A stretch of DNA of 11,843 bases from JANWHF01 sp036276235 (lineage in GTDB: Bacteria > Planctomycetota > Phycisphaerae > Tepidisphaerales > Tepidisphaeraceae). Made by a program: the position numbers and the translations under genes. Below the pieces are notes generated by a model. That model was not told the origin of the DNA, did no database searches, and saw only the letters and a list, made by a program, of their open reading frames with translations. This document shows positions 1 to 6,709 of the stretch, piece by piece; position 1 is the first letter of the stretch, and each line of letters opens with the position of its first letter. Location of the stretch: positions 1 to 11,843 of the forward strand of contig DATBDZ010000412.1 of NCBI GenBank assembly GCA_036276235.1, written 5' to 3'.

Positions 1-40
1 CCCACCCCTGCCCTCCCCCGGAGTACAGGAGGAGGGAGAA
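1..40. repeat. Degenerate copy of a GC-rich palindromic repeat
   Basis: The first 40 bases align, with several substitutions and short gaps, to the repeat at 8095-8135. Both run from a CCC-ACCCC stretch through CCCTC-CCCC, then GAGTACAGG, then GAGGG. The copy has kept partial palindrome symmetry (CCCTCC against GGAGGG around GAGTACAG). It lies just downstream of the cytochrome gene that ends at 91, so it could form a hairpin at the 3' end of that transcript. It may continue beyond the window. The call rests on alignment by eye. Confidence 0.55.
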
Positions 41-90
41 ATACGAGTCGCCTAAAACGTCACGCACCCGCACGGAACGCGCTCACCCGG

Positions 91-1434
91 TCAATCGTTT
101 ACGATGAACGTCTCCTGCACAACGATGCTTCGCATCGCGCCCTCCTTGTACGCCCGCGCACGCAGTGTGACCGGTTCCTTAATCTCGATTGGCTCTCGAT
201 ATACCGGCGACGATATCACCGGCAGGCTACCATCCAGCGTGTAGTGAATGACCGCGTCCTTCTGTGGCTGCGACAGGACCACGCGAATGCGATCGTGAAA
301 CTCCCCGCCTTTGGGCGAAATTTTCGGCGGCTCCAGAACCGTCGGCCCCGGCAGGCTCGCGATCCATTCGCGCAGCACACGCGCGCCCTGCGCATCGATC
401 CGCTCGTGCGCAAGCGGCGGCATGCGCGTGCGATCCGAGGTCTCAATCCGAACCAGTGCCAAGGATCGCCAAGGATCGTGCGGGGAAATGACCTTCGCTC
501 GATCGATCCCCAAATCGATCAGTACCGGGCCATCCAATAGATTTTGCCGAGCCAGCGGCGTTTCATAGCGGGCGTCAAAATTCCCCGCCACGCCGCCGGG
601 GCGGTGGCAGTTGGAGCAGTTCACATCCAGGAAGCTTCGCGCGCGATCTTCGGCCGAGCGCGCTTGGTCATCCGCTCCCGCAAGTTTGGCTAGTCGCTGT
701 GGATGAATGTCCGGCGGCGTTTGGCCGAACAATCCTGCACGGGCCCACAGCGTCAGTTGATTTTCGGCGGAATTTCCCAGTGGTCGATTAAGCTGCCGCG
801 TTTTGACGCCCAGGACCAGTCCCGACACCGGCGTGTGACAAACGCGGCAGTCCTCCATGCCAGGAAAATACCAGCTCTGCGTGCGGGCGCCGGTTCCGCG
901 CCCCACCTGCACTAAAGCCGTGAGCGGCTCGGTCACCAGATCGGCATCGCTTCCGTCCGCGCGCCATCTATAGCAAGCGCCGTAAATGCCACCATCTGCA
1001 TCGCGTACGAGCACGCGCGTTTCAACCGGCGTTCGCGGACCCTTGGGATGCGCCTCGTCAACCGGAAGCGCAAAGTGCTTCACGAACACAGTCCCGGCCG
1101 GAAAGGTCCATTCGCGCTCGGCGGAAAACTCAATGTGTTGCCCAGTCGGCAACGCCATCCACCGCTGCTTCTGCGCGCCATCCGACCAGAACGGCGCATT
1201 GATGTCGTAGGCGACAAGCCCTTCCCGCGGCGTCAAATCCTTTACATTTTGAAATGCCCCAACCTGCGACAACGTTTGCGGCAGCGTCCCATCCCGCGTT
1301 TGCGGCATGTTCAGATATGGCTTCGACCACGCCGCGCCCGGCACACTGACCGGCGGCCCATCGGCCCCTGCGCTTGCAGACAGACCAGCCACGCTGGCCA
1401 GCAAGATAAAGCAACAAGCTCTGCGCCGAATCAT
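91..1434 (-). CDS. Secreted diheme cytochrome c with C-terminal chitobiase-like domain (SO2930-like family)
   Basis: The 447-residue product begins with a signal peptide: a basic MIRRR start, a hydrophobic core to about residue 20, and likely cleavage near ASA-GAD. It should therefore act outside the cytoplasmic membrane. Two CxxCH heme c attachment sites are visible, CRVCH at 196-200 and CSNCH at 273-277. An RMPP motif at 337-340 could supply a methionine heme ligand. The N-terminal half (VGAF, PFWSDGAQK at 81-89) resembles the conserved proteins often named SO2930-family diheme cytochromes. Residues about 368-444 look like a chitobiase/beta-hexosaminidase C-terminal beta-sandwich (HYTLDGSLP, then SSPVYREPI, then LRARAYKEG). 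The ATG overlaps the stop of the upstream mechanosensitive channel gene (ATGA, 1431-1434), which implies translational coupling. Electron transfer is likely from the hemes. The redox partner and any substrate are unknown. The signal and heme sites are clear and the family name is from memory. Confidence 0.85.
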   Translation of the reverse strand: MIRRRACCFILLASVAGLSASAGADGPPVSVPGAAWSKPYLNMPQTRDGTLPQTLSQVGAFQNVKDLTPREGLVAYDINAPFWSDGAQKQRWMALPTGQHIEFSAEREWTFPAGTVFVKHFALPVDEAHPKGPRTPVETRVLVRDADGGIYGACYRWRADGSDADLVTEPLTALVQVGRGTGARTQSWYFPGMEDCRVCHTPVSGLVLGVKTRQLNRPLGNSAENQLTLWARAGLFGQTPPDIHPQRLAKLAGADDQARSAEDRARSFLDVNCSNCHRPGGVAGNFDARYETPLARQNLLDGPVLIDLGIDRAKVISPHDPWRSLALVRIETSDRTRMPPLAHERIDAQGARVLREWIASLPGPTVLEPPKISPKGGEFHDRIRVVLSQPQKDAVIHYTLDGSLPVISSPVYREPIEIKEPVTLRARAYKEGAMRSIVVQETFIVND

Positions 1435-2432
1435 GTTTGGCGTCCCGCCGGCCGCTCGCGGACGATGCGCAGCGGCGGCATCCCGACAATGTCATAAGTG
1501 GACGACGCGATTCCGATGCCCGCCTGGTCAAGGCCCTCAAGCACCTCGCGGCTCATCGCATCTTTCACGTCGCGCACGCCATGAGACAGCGTGATGAAGC
1601 GAACGGTCATCTGCAGCCAGTTGTCCGTCAGCCGCCAGTACACGCGCGGGCCCAGATCTGTCCACTTCAGGTTGAAGCGTCGCTCCATTTCGCACAAATC
1701 TTCCTGGGCGATTTCGTCGATCTTGACGGCGTGCCGCGTCGCGACATCGCACAGCAGCCGTTCGACCTTGCCGCGATCATCCTTGTAGTTGATCGGCAGC
1801 GTCATCTCTTCCCAGATGTAGGGGAAATCGCGCGTGTAGTTGTAAACGGGTGTGTCGAAGACCTTGTCGTTTGTGACCGTGACGATGCGGCCGGTATATT
1901 GCCGCGCCTTGACCCACAGGGCCGGCTCGTCGGATTGTTCGCCGGGCGCTTGGCCCATTTCCATGATCGTGGTCTGAATGAAGCCCAGCGCGATGACATC
2001 CCCGCGTACGCCGCCCATCGTGATGCGATCGCCGACGCTGAACGCATTGCCGCGCAGAATTACGATATAGCCAGCGAACGCGGTAATCACTTTTTGCAGT
2101 GCGAACGCGACGCCCGCCGTAACCAACCCCGCCGCCGTCGCAAGCCGGCCGGGCTGATCGAACCAAATGGATACGACCCCAACAATGACCACCAGCGCCG
2201 CAAAGATATGAATGCTCTGGCGGACCCAGAAGGTGACTCTGGGCCCCGCCCGGCGAAGCACTTTCCGTGCGATCCACTGCAGCGTGCCGCTCAGCAGCGT
2301 AATAGCCACGATCAGCGCCACCGACAGCAGAAGCTTCTTGCCGCTCTCGGCGTTGATCGCCACCAGCTTCACGCCGAATACTTCCAGCGATCGGTTGGGA
2401 TCGACAAAACGAATGAAAGCAAGCATCCTCAT
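1431..2432 (-). CDS. MscS-family mechanosensitive ion channel
   Basis: This is a 333-residue membrane protein. It has hydrophobic segments at about 33-54 and 72-91, and a third, glycine/alanine-rich segment at about 97-126 (ATAAGLVTAGVAFALQK) that matches the pore-lining TM3 of MscS channels. The following stretch, GNAFSVGDRITMGGVRGDV at 128-146, is typical of the MscS beta domain. TGRIVTVTNDKVF at 180-192 corresponds to the usual 'V-x-x-PN' strand. A soluble alpha/beta C-terminal domain follows. Such channels open under membrane tension and release solutes during osmotic downshock. The start is uncertain: ATG codons lie at 2432 and 2426 and neither has a good ribosome binding site. The stop overlaps the start of the diheme cytochrome gene by 4 bp, so the two are probably co-translated, an unusual partnership. 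The family call is firm. Ion selectivity is not predictable. Confidence 0.88.
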   Translation of the reverse strand: MRMLAFIRFVDPNRSLEVFGVKLVAINAESGKKLLLSVALIVAITLLSGTLQWIARKVLRRAGPRVTFWVRQSIHIFAALVVIVGVVSIWFDQPGRLATAAGLVTAGVAFALQKVITAFAGYIVILRGNAFSVGDRITMGGVRGDVIALGFIQTTIMEMGQAPGEQSDEPALWVKARQYTGRIVTVTNDKVFDTPVYNYTRDFPYIWEEMTLPINYKDDRGKVERLLCDVATRHAVKIDEIAQEDLCEMERRFNLKWTDLGPRVYWRLTDNWLQMTVRFITLSHGVRDVKDAMSREVLEGLDQAGIGIASSTYDIVGMPPLRIVRERPAGRQT

Positions 2433-2566
2433 GGCATGCAGCGCCGCTCATACCGCGTCGGTTGCATCTCCGACGATTGGCCGGCTCATCGTAAATAATC
2501 CTGTTTCGCGACCGCGGGAATGGTCGAAATTCCCGATTGGGTGCGTGACGCTTTAGGCAGCGGCAA

Positions 2567-2584
2567 TTCTCCCTCCTCCGGTAC
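2567..2584. repeat. Inverted half copy of the left-edge palindromic repeat
   Basis: These 18 bases (TTCTCCCTCCTCCGGTAC) match the reverse complement of positions 23-40 at 17 of 18 bases. The other half of the element is not recognisable here. The copy is inverted relative to 1-40, so the two partial copies flank the MscS-cytochrome gene pair. An 18-base match of low complexity could be partly chance. Confidence 0.4.
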
Positions 2585-2668
2585 TACCAACATTTTGCAT
2601 CTACGCCCTAACCCCTTATTTTTGGGGAGGCTGTGGTTGCCGCCTTTTGTCCACGGGCTTTGCACACC

Positions 2669-2744
2669 GTCATGCTGAGGTGCTCCGAAGCATCTGGCTA
2701 GCTCGCGCGAATGGGCCAGATGCTTCGGAGTACCTCTGCATGAC
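2669..2744. repeat. Long hairpin repeat (30-bp stem, 16-nt loop)
   Basis: Positions 2669-2698 and 2715-2744 are inverted copies of each other. Sixteen contiguous perfect pairs sit next to the loop (CTCCGAAGCATCTGGC against its complement). Outside them the stem continues through one G-T wobble and one mismatch to a full 30 pairs. The arm sequence (GTCATGCTGAGG followed by GAAGCATCTGGC) resembles a dispersed repeat I associate with planctomycete, acidobacterial and Chloroflexi genomes. That link is from memory. It lies about 100 bp past the stop of the transporter gene and could end or stabilise that transcript. There is no U tract for a classical terminator. Confidence 0.8.
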
Positions 2745-2842
2745 AGGTGTCTCGAATTCTGAGTTGGAATTGCAGCGGGCAACGTGAGTTACACTGTTCA
2801 TGCAAAATGTTGAAGAATGTCTGCATCACCGAATACAACCCC

Positions 2843-4162
2843 TCACAACCCCGCGACATAAATCCCTGCGGCGATTGTCATGATCCCCGTGGCGATCCAG
2901 CCGATGACGCGCAGCATGTGGCCGGTTCGCGTGAACTGGCCCATGATCGATTTTCGCGAGAACATCAGCATGGTGATGACCATAACCGGGACGGCGGCGA
3001 TGCCGTTGATCACCGCCGCCCAGACCAGGGCGCGGATCGGGTTGACGTGAAGCGCGGGGATGTTGATCGCCAGGCCGAGCAAAGTGGAGACGACGAGAAT
3101 GCCATAAAAGCCCTTGGCTTGGTGCGGCTTTCGGTTAATGCCCGTCGGCCATTTGAGCGCTTCGCCGACGCCGTAGGCGGCCGATCCGGCCAGCACGGGC
3201 ACCGCCAGCAGGCCGGTGCCGATGATTCCCAGCGCGAACAGGATTTCCGCCCCCCGCCCCGCCACTGGCCGCAGCGCCTCGGCGGCCTCCTGGGCGCTGT
3301 TGATCGCGTCGGCGCCGTGATGAGGATAAATCGTCGCCGCCGCCGTCAGCATGATAAAAAATGCAACGATATTAGATGCACTCATTCCCACCAGGGTATC
3401 GACGCGTATGCGCGAGAGCTGTTGCCGCGCCTGGCTCGGGTCCTTCTTGAGCGGCTGATCCTCCGGCTTGCTTTTGATTTCCTCCCGCTCCATCGCCGCC
3501 TGCCAGAAAAAAAGATATGGGCTGATCGTTGTGCCAAGCACGGCTATGAGCATCGAGATGTACGCCTTATCGTGCCATGCGATCGGGGGAATGATCGTTG
3601 CGCGCAGCGCCGTCTTCCAATCCACATGGGCGAAGAACGCCGTCGCGATATAGGCAAACAGCACGACCGTCATCCATTTCAGAATGTCGGCGAATTTGCG
3701 GTAGGAGCAGAGAATCTGGGTCACGACGATCAGGATTGCGAAGAGCGCGCAGTAGACGACGGAGGGCCCGCCGACGATCAGCTTCAGACACGCGCCCATC
3801 GCGCCGATGTCGGCGCCGATGTTGATCGTGTTGGCAATCAGCAGGACCAGCACAATTGGATAGAGCACCCAGGCCGGATAATTCTGTCGAATATTGGTGG
3901 CGATGCCGCGCCCGGTGACGCGCCCTAGCCGCGCGCTGATTTCCTGGATGGCGACCATGAGCGGCAACGTCAGCAGCGCCGTCCAGAGCATGCCATAGCC
4001 GAACGTCGCGCCCGCTTGTGAATAAGTCGCGATGCCGCTCGGATCGTCATCCGATGCGCCGGTGATCAGGCCTGGCCCGAGGCGGTGAAAAAAGCCTTTG
4101 CGCGGTTCGTCGCCTCTCTGCGGCTCGTGCTCGATCAGGGTTGAGGCGTTGCTTTTATCCAT
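2843..4162 (-). CDS. NRAMP-superfamily divalent metal transporter, divergent metal-site motifs
   Basis: The product is a polytopic membrane protein of 439 residues with about eleven hydrophobic segments and the NRAMP (LeuT-like) pattern. It begins LGPGLITGASDDDPSG (29-43 region), followed by GYGMLWTALLTLPLMVAIQE. In classical Mn/Fe NRAMPs, TM1 carries DPGN and TM6 carries a Met-Pro-His motif. Here TM1 reads DPSG (40-43) and the TM6 region reads LGTTISPYLFFWQA (208-221), with no Met or His. Substrate preference may therefore differ from MntH, and Mn, Fe or Mg remain possible. I chose the ATG at 4162. A longer frame begins with TTG at 4228 and would add 22 residues, but it would overlap the candidate promoter of the divergent phosphatase gene. 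Neither start has a clear ribosome binding site. The family is clear and the substrate is unknown. Confidence 0.85.
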   Translation of the reverse strand: MDKSNASTLIEHEPQRGDEPRKGFFHRLGPGLITGASDDDPSGIATYSQAGATFGYGMLWTALLTLPLMVAIQEISARLGRVTGRGIATNIRQNYPAWVLYPIVLVLLIANTINIGADIGAMGACLKLIVGGPSVVYCALFAILIVVTQILCSYRKFADILKWMTVVLFAYIATAFFAHVDWKTALRATIIPPIAWHDKAYISMLIAVLGTTISPYLFFWQAAMEREEIKSKPEDQPLKKDPSQARQQLSRIRVDTLVGMSASNIVAFFIMLTAAATIYPHHGADAINSAQEAAEALRPVAGRGAEILFALGIIGTGLLAVPVLAGSAAYGVGEALKWPTGINRKPHQAKGFYGILVVSTLLGLAINIPALHVNPIRALVWAAVINGIAAVPVMVITMLMFSRKSIMGQFTRTGHMLRVIGWIATGIMTIAAGIYVAGL

Positions 4163-4205
4163 GCGGCTGAGGTTGATGCGTGCAAATTCGCTGCCACGCG
4201 CACAT

Positions 4206-4232
4206 TTGACGCCCCGCCGCTCCGTCAATAAT
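4206..4232 (+). promoter_or_regulatory. Candidate promoter for the phosphatase gene, possibly leaderless
   Basis: TTGACG at 4206-4211 matches the -35 consensus at 5 of 6 positions. AATAAT at 4227-4232 matches the -10 consensus at 5 of 6. The 15-bp spacer is shorter than ideal. Transcription would start near 4239, almost at the ATG at 4241. That fits the lack of a ribosome binding site before that ATG and would give a leaderless mRNA. Confidence 0.3.
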
Positions 4233-4240
4233 GTCCGGTC

Positions 4241-5074
4241 ATGTCATTAAAGCAGGATCTGCAATTCGCGATCGAGTTGGCGCGCGGAGCTGGGAAAATC
4301 GTTCTTGAGCAATATGGAAAAGTCGAACGATTGACCAAGACGCACGTCGCCGCATCGGCTGAGGCTGTTACCGAGGCAGATCGTGCCAGCCAGCGATTTA
4401 TTATTGCTGGTCTGCGCCGGCGATTTCCGCACGACGGGCTCGTCGGTGAAGAAAGCGAGAGCGGCACGTCGATCACATTTGAATGCTCCGACCCGATGGG
4501 CCGCGCGTGGGTGATCGATCCGATCGACGGGACCAACAATTTCATTGCCGGCCTAGGCGCGTTTGCCGTCTGCATCGGCTTGCTGGAGCGCGGACAGCCG
4601 ACGCTGGGCGTTGTGTTTGATGTGACGCGCGACTTGGTTTATTCCGCCGCCGCGGGTGAGGGCGCGTGGCTGGGAAATCGCAAGCTGCAAGTCGCGCAGA
4701 CGCCGCTCAGCGATAGCTCAATGCTGATGCTGACCAGCAACCTGCTCGACTCCGGCGGTCGCTGCCCAAATTATGCGAGCCTGTGGATCGCGCAGACAAA
4801 CTGGAAAATCCGCATGCTCGGTTCGGCGGCACTGGAGTGCATCCAGGTCGCAGCCGGCGTCGCGCACGGCGCGGTCACCGTGAACGGAAAACTCTGGGAT
4901 GTCGTCGCGCCCGCGGCAGTGCTGGTCGAAGCGGGCGGAAAGATCACCGATCTGCGCGGCGATTCAATCTTCCCTTTCAAGTTAACCAACTACCAAGGGG
5001 CCAAGGTTCCGTATCTGGCGGCCGCCCCGAGTGCGCATGCAACGCTGCTGCGTCAGATTCAGGAGAATCAGTAG
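4241..5074 (+). CDS. Inositol monophosphatase family phosphatase
   Basis: This 277-residue protein shows the complete motif set of the Li-sensitive, Mg-dependent phosphatase superfamily: VTEAD at 43-47, GEES at 69-72 (metal ligand E70), DPIDGTNNF at 93-101 (ligands D93 and D96), and WDVVAPAAVLVEAGG at 219-233 (ligand D220). Family members hydrolyse inositol monophosphate, histidinol phosphate, 3'-phosphoadenosine 5'-phosphate or fructose 1,6-bisphosphate. The sequence alone does not settle which, so no gene symbol is given. Length is normal and the enzyme should be soluble and cytoplasmic. It is the only plus-strand gene in the window. It diverges from the transporter gene and converges on the small membrane protein gene, with only 16 bp between the stops. 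No ribosome binding site precedes the ATG, so translation may be leaderless. Confidence 0.9.
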   Translation: MSLKQDLQFAIELARGAGKIVLEQYGKVERLTKTHVAASAEAVTEADRASQRFIIAGLRRRFPHDGLVGEESESGTSITFECSDPMGRAWVIDPIDGTNNFIAGLGAFAVCIGLLERGQPTLGVVFDVTRDLVYSAAAGEGAWLGNRKLQVAQTPLSDSSMLMLTSNLLDSGGRCPNYASLWIAQTNWKIRMLGSAALECIQVAAGVAHGAVTVNGKLWDVVAPAAVLVEAGGKITDLRGDSIFPFKLTNYQGAKVPYLAAAPSAHATLLRQIQENQ

Positions 5075-5090
5075 CCGTCCGGTCGAACGA

Positions 5091-5462
5091 TCATCGCTCG
5101 AACATTCCGCGACGACTCAACTGTTTCGAGCAAATCATGTCCAGAACGCCGATGCCCAGCACGGCGGCGGCGATGCTCAGCAACCCGCTGGGCCGGCGCG
5201 ATTTGAGGGCGGCGGCTCCCAGCATCGCCAGATCGATGATGTCGCCGGCGACGCGCGCCTGCACGCCCGGCTCCGGGTCGCGATGCCACAGGATGTCGAC
5301 GCCGGAGAGAATTTCGCGGATGCCCAGCACGCGCAAAACTCCGGTATGCCGTCCATTGCCGATGCCCATCGCCTGTTCCAATTTGCGCGGGGCGACAATT
5401 TCCGTCAGGCCGATGAGCAGACTTGCCCAGCCCAGGCTGCGTCCTACTTGTGTTGCCAACAT
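5091..5462 (-). CDS. Small four-helix membrane protein of unknown function
   Basis: The product has 123 residues and four hydrophobic segments at about 9-25, 42-59, 69-86 and 93-110, so it is an integral membrane protein. The start is well supported: AGAGGA lies 8 bases before the ATG at 5462. A longer frame upstream only shadows the alcohol dehydrogenase gene. Recognisable stretches are SLGWASLLIGLTEIVAP, RVLGIREILSG and RVAGDIIDLAMLGAAAL. I recall similar proteins beside, or fused to, SRPBCC 'cyclase/dehydrase' proteins, which fits the SRPBCC gene two positions upstream. It follows the dehydrogenase gene after 38 bp and is probably the last gene of that operon. No catalytic motif is visible, and its biochemical role is unknown. 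Confidence 0.75.
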   Translation of the reverse strand: MLATQVGRSLGWASLLIGLTEIVAPRKLEQAMGIGNGRHTGVLRVLGIREILSGVDILWHRDPEPGVQARVAGDIIDLAMLGAAALKSRRPSGLLSIAAAVLGIGVLDMICSKQLSRRGMFER

Positions 5463-5500
5463 GATAAAGTTCCTCTGAAGTCGGAAAAAAGTAAAACCGA

Positions 5501-6688
5501 TCAGGCGGCCGGATCGAGAACGACCTTGATGCAGCCGTCGCGCCTTTCCTGGAACATCTCGTACGCCTCGGGCGCCTTGCTCAGCGGCATTCGATTCGTG
5601 ACGACAAAGCTCGGATCGATATCGCCTTTGCGGATGTGGTCCAGGAGTTTGGGGATATAGCGATGAACGTGCGTCTGGCCGGTCTTGATGGTCAGGCCCT
5701 TGTTCATCATCGCGCCCAGTGGAATCTTGTCGCCCAGGCCGCCGTATACGCCGGGGATGGAAAGCGTTCCGCCCTTGCGGCAGCAATGGATCGCCTGCCG
5801 AAGCACGTGCGGGCGATCGGTTTCCATCAGCGCCATCGTTTTGACTTTGTCGTAGAAGGAATCGGGGCTGTAGCCGTGCGATTCCATCCCGACGGCATCG
5901 ATGCAGACGTCCGGCCCGATGCCGCCGGTCATGTCGCGCAGGCGATCGAAGACATATTCATCATGGATGTCGATGGTCGTGGCGCCGGCGTCGCGCGCCA
6001 TTTGCAAGCGCTGCGGCACATAGCTCTCATCGTCGATCGCGATGACTTTTCCCGCGCCCAGCAGCATCGCGCTGCGGATGGTGAACTGGCCGACCGGCCC
6101 GCAACCCCAGACGGCAACCGTATCGTCCTTCTGAATGTTGCACTGCTCGGCGGCCATGTAGCCCGTCGGGAAAATGTCGGAAAGAAAGACGACCTGATGA
6201 TCGTGCAGATCCGAGGGCATCTTCTGAAGATTCACGTCGGCAAACGGCACGCGCAAAAACTGGGCCTGCCCGCCCGCGTAGCCGCCGGTGAGGTGCGAGT
6301 AGCCAAACAGCCCGGCCGGCGAAAAGCCAAACGCCTTTTCGGCGATATAGGCTTTGGGGTTGCTGTTATCGCAACAGCTCCACAGCTCGCGCTTGCAGAA
6401 AAAGCATTTGCCGCACCCGATCGGGAATGGCACAACGACGCGGTCGCCGACGGCAATGCGCCCCTTGTCCACATCGGGTCCAAGTTCCTCGACGATCCCC
6501 ATCGGCTCATGGCCAAGAATATCGCCGGGCTTCATGAACGGGATAAACCCATCATACAAATGCAGATCTGATCCGCAGATGCAGGTTGAGGTGACGCGAA
6601 TGATCGCATCGCGCTTGTTGATGATTTTCGGATCGGGCACGTCCTCTACTTTGACTTTGTGAGGCGCGCACCATGTGAGAGCCTTCAT
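5501..6688 (-). CDS. Zinc-dependent alcohol dehydrogenase, formaldehyde-dehydrogenase-like branch
   Basis: The 395-residue product is a medium-chain dehydrogenase/reductase. Catalytic zinc ligands are C38 (in CICGSDLH), H60-E61 (in GHEPMG) and probably D171 (in LSDIFPTG). Structural zinc cysteines are C92, C95, C98 and C106. The Rossmann fold has GCGPVG at 195-200 followed by VIAIDD at 215-220; the acidic residues after the second strand favour NAD over NADP. The SDIFPTG motif and the insert around 107-140 are typical of the branch that includes glutathione-independent formaldehyde dehydrogenase. The substrate is therefore some alcohol or aldehyde, not identifiable here. AAAGGA lies 6 bases before the ATG. 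The upstream SRPBCC gene ends 21 bp before this start and the small membrane protein follows after 38 bp, which supports one operon. The family call is firm. Confidence 0.9.
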   Translation of the reverse strand: MKALTWCAPHKVKVEDVPDPKIINKRDAIIRVTSTCICGSDLHLYDGFIPFMKPGDILGHEPMGIVEELGPDVDKGRIAVGDRVVVPFPIGCGKCFFCKRELWSCCDNSNPKAYIAEKAFGFSPAGLFGYSHLTGGYAGGQAQFLRVPFADVNLQKMPSDLHDHQVVFLSDIFPTGYMAAEQCNIQKDDTVAVWGCGPVGQFTIRSAMLLGAGKVIAIDDESYVPQRLQMARDAGATTIDIHDEYVFDRLRDMTGGIGPDVCIDAVGMESHGYSPDSFYDKVKTMALMETDRPHVLRQAIHCCRKGGTLSIPGVYGGLGDKIPLGAMMNKGLTIKTGQTHVHRYIPKLLDHIRKGDIDPSFVVTNRMPLSKAPEAYEMFQERRDGCIKVVLDPAA

Positions 6689-6709
6689 TTGCAGTCCTTT
6701 CAGATTGGC

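Larger units (their letters stand above)
2433..2842. other. Gene-free interval between MscS and NRAMP-like genes
   Basis: No convincing gene lies in these 410 bases. Short open frames exist, but they read straight through the hairpin repeat at 2669-2744 and resemble no protein family. The interval must hold the promoter for the MscS-cytochrome pair and the 3' end of the transporter transcript. I could not pick out a convincing -35/-10 pair or an intrinsic terminator. It also holds a half copy of the palindromic element found at the window's left edge (2567-2584). Confidence 0.6.

Noticed and set aside
1437..2498. Plus-strand open frame of 353 codons opposite the MscS gene
   Set aside because: Composition is that of an antisense shadow (Arg, His, Asp, Gln), and the minus-strand product has clear channel motifs.
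2486..2782. Minus-strand 98-codon open frame in the gap upstream of the MscS gene
   Set aside because: About a third of it is translated from the hairpin repeat at 2669-2744, it resembles no protein, and no ribosome binding site was evident.
2747..3928. Plus-strand open frame of 393 codons opposite the NRAMP-like gene
   Set aside because: The translation is dominated by Arg, Asp, His and Gln, with no hydrophobic core or known motif. The minus strand encodes a clear membrane transporter.
4163..4228. N-terminal extension of the transporter from a TTG start at 4228
   Set aside because: It would add 22 residues without a ribosome binding site and would overlap the candidate promoter of the divergent gene. 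The ATG at 4162 is more plausible, though not certain.
5636..6571. Plus-strand open frame of 311 codons opposite the zinc dehydrogenase
   Set aside because: There are no recognisable motifs, while the opposite strand has complete zinc and NAD sites.
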